Shown here: piece after piece, positions 22,001-34,000 of the stretch | Layout: every line of letters starts with the position of its first letter | How positions within the stretch are numbered: the first letter of the stretch is position 1 | NCBI GenBank assembly: GCA_944388935.1 | Contig: CALXKK010000008.1 | Location: forward strand, 1 to 64,000 | Direction of reading: 5' to 3' | DNA length: 64,000 nt | Origin: an uncultured Clostridia bacterium | GTDB taxonomy: Bacteria > Bacillota > Clostridia > TANB77 > CAG-508 | The notes under the pieces: generated by a model | What the model saw: the letters and a program-made list of their open reading frames with translations, nothing else | Told to the model about the DNA's origin: nothing | The model's database searches: none | Made by a program: the position numbers and the translations under genes

Positions 22001-25000
22001 TAGCTTATGTTGTATGTTATTTCTTGGTCTAAACTATCTATCTTTGTTGTTCCTGTTTTAGAAATATGCTGTTCTGCTTTTGGCTCTATATATGTATGTT
22101 CTGGCTCTTCTGGAACTTTTTCGTTTTGTCCGTTTTTTTCTAGAAAAGCTGTATTTTTAATCTTTGTTCCGTCAGCTAATCTGTTTACAGTTACTTTAAA
22201 CTCTATTGCTCCTTCAACGCCAGTTCCAACTGTTATATTTATTCCTTGGCTTAGGTTGTCTGCTGTCATTTCTGGATAACTTTGTGCTCCAATTTTTATG
22301 CTTCCTGCTACAAATGTTGTTCCATTTGGAATTGTATCTTTTACTATTACTGTTCCGTCTCTTCTTCCTTCATTTCTTAAGTTTATTCTATATGTTATTG
22401 TGTCTCCTGCTCTTACATAACTTCCGCTTGCTGGTTCTGCTTCTTTGTGTGCTGTTATGTTTGCTTTTGTAACGGTTGTTGTTACTTCGTTTGTTGGCTT
22501 GTCGTTTATTGTAGCACTGTTCTTTAATTCTTTAGTGTATTGGCCATTTGGTAAGGTGTTTACTATTCCTGCAAAAATAACTTCTACAGTACCGTTTGCT
22601 GGAACATTTACATCTATTCCGTTGGCTAATTCTTGCTCTGAATATGTTGTACGAATTCTTCCAACTTCTACCTGAGTATTTGTATCGAATGTCATTCCTT
22701 CTGGTAATGTATCTTTTACAACTACTGTGTCTTCTAGGTTTCCGTCATTATTAATTCTTAATGTGTACTGTACTCTTTCTCCTTCTGCGACTTCTGTTTT
22801 GTCTACCAACATTTCGCTACTAACTATAGATTTATAAATCGTAGCTTCTTGGCTTCCTGTAACTTCTTCGCTTGTTTTTTCTGGAGTAAGTAACTTGATA
22901 TCTCCTTTTACAACATTTCTTACCTTTTCTTGGTTCATATCTAAGCCAATGTAAACAAGCTTGATATTCTTTGTTACGTTTGCATAACCGTTTCCAGAAT
23001 AACTGTTTATGTTTGATGCTTGCTCTTTCCATGTGATTGTTCTAGAGTTTGCATCATAACTTCCTCCATTTAAGTCTGACTTGTTTGTATCTATCTCGTA
23101 AGGAAGTGTGTCTACCATTGTTACTTCTGCATTGCCAATATAGTCTGCTATGCTTGCTGTGTAATTTATAGCATAATCCACTTCTTGTTCCGCAGATGTT
23201 ATTCTGTCTGTTCCTGTTTTGCTTATTGTTTGATTTGTTATGCTTGGTGTTTTTAATTTATAATAGTAATTTACTTCTATATCACCTTTTATAAATTGAC
23301 CATTTGCATTTGCTGGAGTTTGGGCTAATTCGTAATTTTGTTGTATGTTTTCTGCTGGGTTTGTAGCATAGTTTTCGCCACGAGCTCCTTCTATTATTTC
23401 GTCTTGTACCTCTGCTCCATCTGTGCTTGGAACCTTAGTATTTGTAAGACTTCCATCACTGCTCATAATGTAGTGATGTACTATTATTCTTCCATATTTG
23501 CTTACATTTGTAACTGTTTTAGCAGATTGGTCCGCATTTCCTTTTTCGTAGAATTTGTTATTTAAATCTGCTTCGTCAACCGTGTAAGCAATTTCGTAAC
23601 CATTGTTGTCGTATTTTGGTAGATTATTAAATGTGTATTCCCAGTTATTTGCGTTTCCATCCACTGCATTTGCAGAAGTTACCATCTGTGTATATTCTTG
23701 TCCATTTCCTAATACTTTTAAAGTTACATTTTCTGAACGTTTGCCTGCACTGTTGTTGTCATCATCCCAGATTTTTGTAACTGTTACAGATGTTCTTTCG
23801 TCTAGAACTGTAAATGTATTTGTAACTGTTTTGCTTGCTTGGTCATAACTTGCTGTATAGAATTTATTGTCTAAATCCTCTTCGCTTAGTGTATAAACAA
23901 TTTCGTCACCATTTACCTGATTGTATTTTGGTAATCCCGTAAATGTGTATAACCATCTATTTGAATCTTTAGGATCAACATTGTCTACAGTTAATGTATG
24001 TGTATATGGATTATGTGTATCGCTTCCATCATCTCCTGTTAAGACTAAGTTTACACTTGCTGGTCTCTTATTTGGTGTATTGTTGTTATCATTCCATACC
24101 TTTGTTACTGGTATATCTACAGTGTCTGTTGGTACTTTGAATGTATTTGTTACAGTCTTATATTCTTGGTCTACTTTACTATTTGTGTTTGTATAGTAAA
24201 TATTGTCTAACTCCTCGCTTAATACATAATTAATTTCGTCACCATTGCTGTCTAATTTTGGTAAGTTATTAAATGTATCTTCCCAACGATTTGTATCTTC
24301 TGTAGCATTTGCCTCTGTTAACTCTTGTTTATATGTTTGTCCATTTCCTGTAAGTACTAATGTTACACTTTCTGGACGTTTGCCTGCACTGTTATTATTG
24401 TCATCCCATACTTTGGCTACTGGTATAGAAATTCTTTCGTCTGGCACTACAAATTTATTTGTAATTGTATAACCTGACTTCATATCTCCTTCTATAACCT
24501 TGTTTTCTGCTGTATAGAATTTGCTTTCTGTGTCCGCTTCGTCTGCAGTGTAATTTATTTCGTTACCATTTTCATCATATTTTGGAACGCTGAATGTACT
24601 ACTCCATCTGCTTGTATCTCCGCCTACTGCATCAGTTTTGGTAACTGCTTCTGAAGCAACTACTTCGTTTCCATCTTTAACTTGTAATGTTACACTTCCT
24701 GGACGTTTGCTTGCAGAATTTTCGTTATCATCCCAAACCTTAGTTACTGTTACATCAACCTTGTCTCCAGGTACTTTAAATGTATTTGTTATTGTTCTTG
24801 TAGCTTGGTCTACATCGGATTTGATGTAGAATTGATTATCTATTTCTTTTTCGTTTACTGTGTAATTTACCTCGTTACCATAATTATCGTATTCTGGTAA
24901 CTCTCCAAATGTATATTCCCAAGTGTTTGCATCTCCGCTTACTGCATTTGCAGATGTAACGTTTTGCTCCTTAGAAATATTAACTCCTTCGCCTGTTCCT

Positions 25001-28000
25001 ACAAGTGTTAATGTTGCTAAGTCTGGACGTTTTCCTGCATGGTTGTTATTGTCATCCCATACTTTTTTAGCTGTTACAGATGTTTTTTCGTCTGGAACAC
25101 TAAATGTATTTGTTACTGTTTTTGCTTCTTGATTTACATTTGTAACATAGAATATGCTATTTACATTTTCTTCGCTTAATGAATATACAATTTCGTCACC
25201 ATTTATTGCGTTATATTTTGGTAATCCTGTAAATGTGTATAACCATTTATTTTGGTCGCTTATATCCACATTATTGTCCGATGTTAGAGTTTCTCTATAT
25301 GAACTAGCTCCATCGTTTCCTGTTAGGACTAAATCTACACTTGTTGGACGTTTTTTAGCAATATCTCCATTATCATCCCAAACTGTTACTACTGGTACAT
25401 TTATTGTATCTGTTGGTACCTTAAATGTATTTGTTACAGTCTTGCTTTCTTGGTCTACCTTACTATTTGTAGCTGTGTAGTAGATATTGTCTAATTCTTC
25501 GCTTAATGTGTATACAATTTCATCACCATTTACTGAGTTATATTTTGGTAAATCTATAAATGTGTAATTCCATCTGTTTCCATCACTTTGGTCAGCATTG
25601 TGTCCACTTAATGTAGTTTTGTGTGGCTCGCTTCCATCGTTTCCTGTTAAGACTAAAACAACATTATCTGGTCTCTTATTTGCAATATTGTTATTGTCAT
25701 TCCATATTTTTACTACTGGAATAGATATTCTAACATCTGGAACTGCAAATGTATTTGTAATAGTCTTTGTTTCTTGCTCTACTTTGCTGTTTTCAGCTGT
25801 GTAGTAAATATTATCTAGCTCTTCGCTTAATGTGTATACTATTTCGTCACCGTTTTCATCGTATTTTGGTAGGTTTGTAAATGTATATTTCCATGTGTTG
25901 CTGTTTGATGTATCATCTTTAACTGCATTTGTTTCGTTTAATTCTTGTTTAAATGTTTGACCATTTCCTGTAAGTACCATTGTTACAGTGCTTGGACGTT
26001 TTCTTGCACTGTTATTGTTGTCATCCCATACTTTTGTTACTGGTACAGAAATTCTTTCGTCCGGTACAACAAATTTGTTTGTAATTATATAACCAGAATT
26101 CATATCTCCACTTATTTGTGTATTTGCTTTTGTATAGAATATGCTTTCTGTATCTGCCTCGTCCACAGTGTAATTTATTGCGTCACCGTTTTCATCATAT
26201 TTTGGAACTACGAATACATACTGCCATTTATTTGTGTCTCCATCTATAACGTTTTTACCTGTAAATGTATCCTCTGCTACTATTTCGTCACCATTTTTAA
26301 CTTGTATTGTAACTGCTTTTGGTCTCTTCTTTGCTTTGTTGCTGTTATCATCCCATACTTTTGCAACTTGTACACTAACTTTGTCTCCTGGAACTTGGAA
26401 AGTGTTTGTTACTGTTCTTGTTTCTTGGTTAACATTAGATTTTATATAGAATTCACTATCTAAATCTTTTTCGTTAACTGTGTACACTATCTCGTCACCA
26501 TAATTATCATATTTTGGTAACTCTGTGAAAGTGCATTCCCAAGTATTGCTGTCTCCTTGGACTGCATTGTTGCTAGTAACTTCTTGCTCTTTAGTAATAT
26601 CTACTCCTTCTCCTGTTCCTGTAACTGTTAATGTTGCAGAAGTTGGACGTTTATTTGCATGGTTGCTATTATCATCCCAATATTTTTTAGCTGTTACAGA
26701 TACTTTTTCGTCCGGTACTGTAAATGTATTTGTAATTTTCTTTGTGCTTTGTTCTACGCTAGCTACATAGAATTTATTGTTTTCTTCTGAGCTTACTTCC
26801 TCACTTACTTGGTAATCTATCTCTGCTCCTTGTGCATCATATTGTTGTAAGTTTGCAAATGTGTATTCCCAAGTGTTTTCGTCTTCTGTTGCATTTTCTG
26901 TAGTTAATGATTGTTTGTGAGTTTCACCATTTCCTGTAAGTACCATTGTTACAGAAGTTGGACGTTTTTTTGCAATATTGTTATTGTCATTCCATACTTT
27001 TGTTACTTTTACATCTTTTAAGAACTCTGTTGGAATATCTTTTGTTGCTTCTGTTATGTCAGTTTTTTCCGGAGTCTTTAAATTTATTGTTCCTGTTACT
27101 TTATTAGAAACATTTGCTTTTGTAACATCTAAATCTTTATATACCAAAGTAATATTTTTAGTTATATTTACTTGTTTTTTACCGTCTGCAAATGTATTTA
27201 TTCCTGTAACATCTTCTCTCCAAGTAATTGTTTTAGCTTCTGCATTATAGCTTCCACCATCTAATACGGAGCTTGATTGCTCTATATCGTATGGAAGTGT
27301 ATCTACAATTGTTACCTCGCTATCTCCAATATATGTATCTACATTTGCTGTATATGTAATATTGTATGGTATTTTTTGGTCTTTGTCTGTTACTTTTGCT
27401 AAAGTACTATTTTTAGCTATGCTGCTATTTTCAATAGTAGGTTGTTTTAATTTATAGTAATATGTTACTTCGATTGGGTCTTCTTGTATTGTTCCTTCTG
27501 CATTTGCTGGTATTTCGGCTACTTCATAATTTGCCTGAACATTTTCTGCAGGTTTTGTAACATAACTTGTTCCTACCTTATCTGTTATTACAGCATCTTC
27601 TGTTCCTGTTCCTTCTGTGTTTGGAACTTGTATTGTAGTCTTTGTTCCATCTTCCTCTTGGATATAATAATGTACAATTACTTGTCCATCAGGAATTACA
27701 AATTTATTTGTGATTGTTTTGTCTGCTTGGTTTACCTCTTCTTTTACATAATATTTACTATTTACATCTCTTTCATCCACTGTGTAATTTATCTCGTTAC
27801 CTAAGCTATCGTATTTTCTAACATTAAATACATATTGCCATCTATTTGTGTCTCCATCTACAGCATCTGCTTCTGTAACTGTTTGTTCTCTAGCTGGATT
27901 TTCTCCATCTTTTACCTGTAATATTACACTTTCTGGACGTTTGCCTGCGCTATTATTGTCATCATCCCATACCTTCGTTACTGGAATGTTTATCTTAACA

Positions 28001-31000
28001 TCCGGTACTTGGAATGTATTTGTTATTGTCTTTGTTTGTTGATTTACATTAGTTTTTACATAGAACTGGTTGCCCGTGTCTTTTTCGTCTATTGTGTATT
28101 GTACCTCGTCACCATATTCATCATATTTTTGTAAATCGCTAAATGTATATTCCCAAGTGCTGCTGTTTTCCTCCATTGAATTTTCTGATGTAATTGTTTG
28201 TTCTTTTGTAAAGTCTACTCCAATTCCTTTTCCTGTAACTGTTAGAGTAATACTTTCTGGACGTTTGCCAGCATAATTATTGTTATCATTCCATTCCTTT
28301 TTAGCTGTTAGGCTTATTTTTTCGTCTGGAACGCTAAATGTATTTGTTATTGTTTTGTTAGTATCGTCCACACTTGATGTATAGAATATACTATTTAAAT
28401 TTTCTTGACTTAATGTGTATACAATCTCATCACCATTTTCTTGATTGTATTTTGGTAAATTTGTAAATGTATATTCCCATTTGTTGTAATCATCATAATC
28501 TTCGTTACTATTTGTTAATGTTTCTCTATGTGGATTACTTCCATCGTTTCCACTTAGAACTACATCTACACTTTTTGGACGTTTAGAAGCGATATCTCCG
28601 TTATCATTCCATACTATATTTATTGGTACGGAAATTGTTTCATCTGGTACAACAAATTTATTTGTAACTATATAACCAGAATTCATATCTCCGCTTATTT
28701 CTGTATTTTCTTTTGTATAAAGAACGCTTCCTGTGTCTGCTTCGTCTACTGTGTAGTTAATTGCATTACCGTTCTCATCATATTTTGGAACGCTAAATAC
28801 ATATTGCCATCTGTTTATATCTCCATCTATAACATTCTTTCCTGTGTATGTTTCTTCTGCAACTACTTCATCACCATTTTTAACCTGCAATGTTACTGCT
28901 TTTGGTCTCTTATGGGCACTATTATTATTGTCATCCCAAACCTTTGTAACTTGTACGTTAACTTTTTCTCCAGGAACTTGGAATTTATTTGTTACTGTTT
29001 TTGTATCTTGGTCCACATTTGATTTTATATAGAATTCACTATCTAGGTCTTTTTCGTTTACAGTGTAAACTACTTCGTCACCATTATTATCATATTTTGG
29101 TAATTCTCCAAATGTGCATTCCCAAGTATTTTGGTCTCCTTCGACTGCATTGTCGAGAGTAACCTCTTGCTCTTTTGTAATTTCTACTCCTTCACCTGTT
29201 CCTGTAACTGTTAATGTTGCAGAATCTGGACGTTTTCCGGCATGATTATTATTGTCATCCCAATATTTTTTAGCTGTTACAGATACTTTTTCGTCAGTTA
29301 CTGTAAATGTATTGGTTACAGTCTTTGTGCTTTGTTCTACACTAGCTACATAGAATTTATTGTTTTCTTCTGCACTTGTTTCCTCACTTACTTGGTAATC
29401 AATTTCTGTGCCTTGTGCATCGTATTTTTTTAAGTTTTTAAATGTATATTCCCAAGTATTGCTGTTTTCTTCTAGCGCATTTTCTACAGTTAACAATTGT
29501 TTGTGAGTTTCACCATTTCCTGTTAGTACCATTGTTACTGCACTTGGACGTTTATTTGCTACATTGTTATTGTCATCCCATACTTTTGTTACTTTCACAT
29601 CTTTTAAGAACTCTGTTGGAATGTCATTTGTTGTTTCTACTGTATCAGATTTTTCTGGTGTTTCTAAGTTTATTGTTCCCGCTACTTTATTTGTAACATT
29701 TGCTTTTGTTACATCTAAATCTTTGTATACTACAGATATTTCTTTTGTTACATTTACTTGTTTTTTGTCATTTGCAAATGTATTTATTCCTGCGATATCT
29801 TCTTTCCATGTTATTGTCTTAGAATTTGCATCATAACTTCCGCCATCCAAGTTGGATTTTTCCTCATCTATTTGATATGGAAGAGTATCTACTATAGTAA
29901 CTTCGCCATCTCCTATATATGTATCTACACTCGCTGTGTAAGTAATACTATATGGTACTGCTTGGTCTTCCTCTGTTACTTTGTCCAAAGTACTATTTTT
30001 AGTTATACTGCTATTTTCTATAATAGGATCTTTTAATTTATAATAATATGTTACTACTGTTGGTTCTTCTGTTATTACACCATTAGCATTTGTTGGTGTT
30101 GCTATTAATTCATAATTCTGTTGTACATTTTCTGCAGGTTTTGTTGTATAACTTGTTCCTACTTTTCCTTCTATTACAACATCTTCTGTTCCCTTACCTT
30201 CTGTGTTTGGAACTTGCATTATAGTTTCTGTTCCATCTTGCTCTTGGATGTAATAATGTACTGTTACTTTTCCATCAGGTTTTATATATTTATTTGTAAT
30301 AGTCCTATCCTCTTGGTTTACCTCTCCTTTTTCATAATATTTACTATTTAAATCTCTCTCATCAACTGTGTAATGTATTTCGTTACCACTACCATCATAT
30401 TTTCTAGCACTAAATACATATTGCCATCTATTTGTATCTCCATCTACTGCATCTGCTGCTGTAACAGTATGCTCCATTGCTGCATTTTCTCCGTCTTTAA
30501 TTTGTAATATTATACTTTCTGGACGTTTACCTGCGCTATTATTGTCATCATCCCAAATCTTTGTTACTGGAATATCCACCTTAATATCTGGTATTTGGTA
30601 TGTATTTGTAATTGTTCTTGTTTGTTGATTTACATTAGTTTTTACATAAAAATCATTGCCACTGCTTTTTTCATCTATTGTATATTTTACGTCATCACCA
30701 TAATCGTCATATTTTGGTAAATCTGTAAAAGTACACTCCCAAGTGCTACTATCTCCTTCCATCGCATTTTCTGATGTTATAGTTTGCTCTTTTGTAAAGT
30801 CTACTCCCATTCCTTTTCCTATAACTAATAAAGTAACACTTTCTGGACGTTTGCCTGCATAATTATTGTTATCATTCCATTCCTTTTTAGCTGTTATACT
30901 AATTTTCTCATCTGGAATTACAAATTTATTTGTTATTGTTTTTTCTTCATTGTTCACGCTTGATGTATAGAATTCACTCTCTAATTTTCCCTGTGTTAAT

Positions 31001-34000
31001 GTGTAAACGATTTCATCACCATTTACTTGATTATATTTAGGCAAATCTTTGAATGTATATACCCATTTATTGTAATCTTCTTCATCTTCATTATAGTAAG
31101 TTAATGTTTGGTTATATGGACCGCTTCCATCACTTCCATTTAAGAATATGTCTGCAGTTTCTGGACGTTTAGCAGCCATATCGCCATCATCGTCCCATAC
31201 TATTGTAATTGGTAATGCTATTGTATCTGTTGGAATTGCAAATTTATTTGTTACAGTTTTGCTTTCTTGGTCTACATTGCTATTTTCGCTTGTATAGTAA
31301 ACACTATCCAATTCTTCACTTAATACATAATTTATTTCATCATTATTTTCATCATATTTTGGTACTTCGAATGTATATACCCAATTATTAGCATTTAATT
31401 GGTCTGCATTTTCTTTTGTTAAAGTTTGTTTGTATACTTGGTTATTTCCTGTAAGTACCATTGTTACAGATGCTGGACGTTTTTCTAAAGCATTGTTATT
31501 GTCGTCCCATACTTTTGTTACTGGTATAGAAACTTTTTCAGTTGAATGTACAAATGTGTTTGTTATTGTTTTAGTGTCTTGCTCAACACTTGATGTATAG
31601 TTTTTGTTGTTTTCTTCGTCATTTACCTCTTCGCTTAATACATAATCTATTTCTTCGCCATTTTCATCAAATCTTGGTAAATTTGTAAATGTGTATTCCC
31701 AAGTATTGCTATCTTCTTCTGTATTATCTGGCACTGCATTTGCCTTTGTTAATTCTTGTTTATATGTTTGCTCGTTTCCTGTAAGTACCATTGTTACAGA
31801 GCTTGGACGTTTATTTGCTCTATTATTATTGTCATCCCATATTTTTGTAACTTTTATTTCTTTTGGTAATTCTTGTGGGATATCTTTTGTTGCTTCTACA
31901 ACATTTGATTTTTCCTGTGTTGTTAATTTTATAGTTCCTGCTATTTTATTTGTAAGAACCTTTTTAGAACCATCGATATCTTTAAATACTACAGATATTG
32001 ATTTTTCTATGTTTATTTGCTTTTTACCTCCGGTATATGTATCTATTCCTATAATGGTTTCTTTCCAAGTTATTGTTTTGTTTTCTGCATCATATATACC
32101 ACCATCTAGGCTAGATTTTGCTTCGTCTATCTCGTATGGAAGTGTATCTACTAATGTTATTTCCACATCACCCATATATAAATCTACATCTGTTGCATAT
32201 GTAATATTGTATGGTATTTCTTGGTCTTTTTCTGTTATTTTGCTTAATGTACTTTCTTTAGCGATATTACTATCTTCTATTATTGCCTCTGGCATTCTGT
32301 AGTAATATGTTACTTCTATTGTGCCTGGAGCGTACTCTCCTGTTGCATTTTCTGGCATACCTACCAAACTATAATCTGCTGGGATGTCCATTGCTGGTGC
32401 AGTTTCGTAGTATGTTCCTATTTCTCCTGTAATTGTTTGGTCTGCTGATAAACTTTCTGTTGTATTTTCTTTATAATGGTGAACTATTACTGTTCCTTTT
32501 CCTATTTTGTTTTCTATTGTTACTACTTTTTGTTCTTGTGTTGTGGTTTGTGATTGTGATTCATCATATGTCATTACATATAAATTATTTTCATATGCAA
32601 ATTTTTCTTTATCTGTTCCACTTACTATATATCCATTTGGAATTTCTTTTAAAATACTATCAACATGTAAATGTAGGCCCAAAGAAGGTTCTACTGCCCA
32701 TTTTACTTTTCCATCTGTTGTATATTTTATTAAAATCGTTTTATTTTCGTTGTTTTGATTCTCAATTCTAATTTCTTCACCAGATTGAGTTTCTTCTTTT
32801 GGTATTATTAAATTTCCTTGTAAATATGCTATACCAACATACCCATCTGATACCTCTATAACTTTATAATATCCGGCAGACCCACTATCTGTTCCTAATT
32901 TCTTTGCCCACTCTACTTTTCCATTTTCATCATATTTTGCTAAAACTCCATCATTGTAATTATCTAATTCTATTTTTTGTCCAGATGTTGTTTCGTCTTC
33001 GTTAAATACAAGATTTCCATCTGAAATATTATTGTTTCCACCTACTAATGTTTCTCCTGTAGTTAATGGTTCTTTACTACCTTCAGAAAATTTAACATAA
33101 ATATACATTGATGAAACAGCATCTACTATGTTTAAATCTGTGTCGAACTTAACTATAATATATTCATCTTTACTTTTAACTGTAATTGGTGCTCTCTGTT
33201 CTGTTGCTTCAGCTGGTATTGTTATGTCCTCTCCATAATAATTGTATGTTAGTACAATATTATTGCTCAATTCTTTTAACTTTACATTAAAGTATGTATA
33301 TCTATTCATTCCTAAATATGATACATCTTTTAATGTTTCTATCTTTCCTTCATTATTGAATTTAAGAATAAATTGTCCATCTTTTCCATTTGAAGATATT
33401 GTAAGCTCTTCATTATTTATTGTATCTTCTGCTGGAATTCTAATTGTTCCATTGTAACTTCCTATAATTACATATTCATCATTATCTGTTGCCAATATAT
33501 TTGTTGCTACACTCCAACTATCCTCATCTGTTTTTATTAATACTAGATTTTCTACTTTTCCTTCTTTATTTACTACCATTCCCATTCCGGTTTCGGTGCC
33601 AGTTAGTTGTAAATTTATTTCCTCACCATTTAACGTATATTCTCCAGAAATTGTTCCATCACTCAATATTCCTGAAACAAAAACATTCTTTCCATCTTTT
33701 GTAATATCTGTACTTTTAGAGGAATCCAAATTAATTCCATTTATAATTTCTTGTAGATATCTATAATTCTTTATAGGTATTACGTCTTTTTGTTCTATTA
33801 TTATTTGATTATTAATTTCTTGTGTGATTTCTATTTCTTGTTTTCTTGCGTTTTCATCCTCTGGTAATTCATATTTACTAGGTGTTTGAACTTCTGTTAA
33901 TATGTATTTTCCAGGTAATAAATTTTCTGTTATTTCTCCATTTTCGTTCGTTGTAACAACTCTTAGTTGTTCTCCGTTTATATCTTCTATTTCTCCTACT

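Noticed and set aside
22832-23032. 66-aa very basic minus-strand frame
   Set aside because: Same strand but different frame inside the 5206-aa gene, with no ribosome site; the Lys/Arg richness is a frame effect.
31691-32302. 203-aa plus-strand frame
   Set aside because: Antisense shadow of the 5206-aa gene; composition and lack of a ribosome site argue against a gene.
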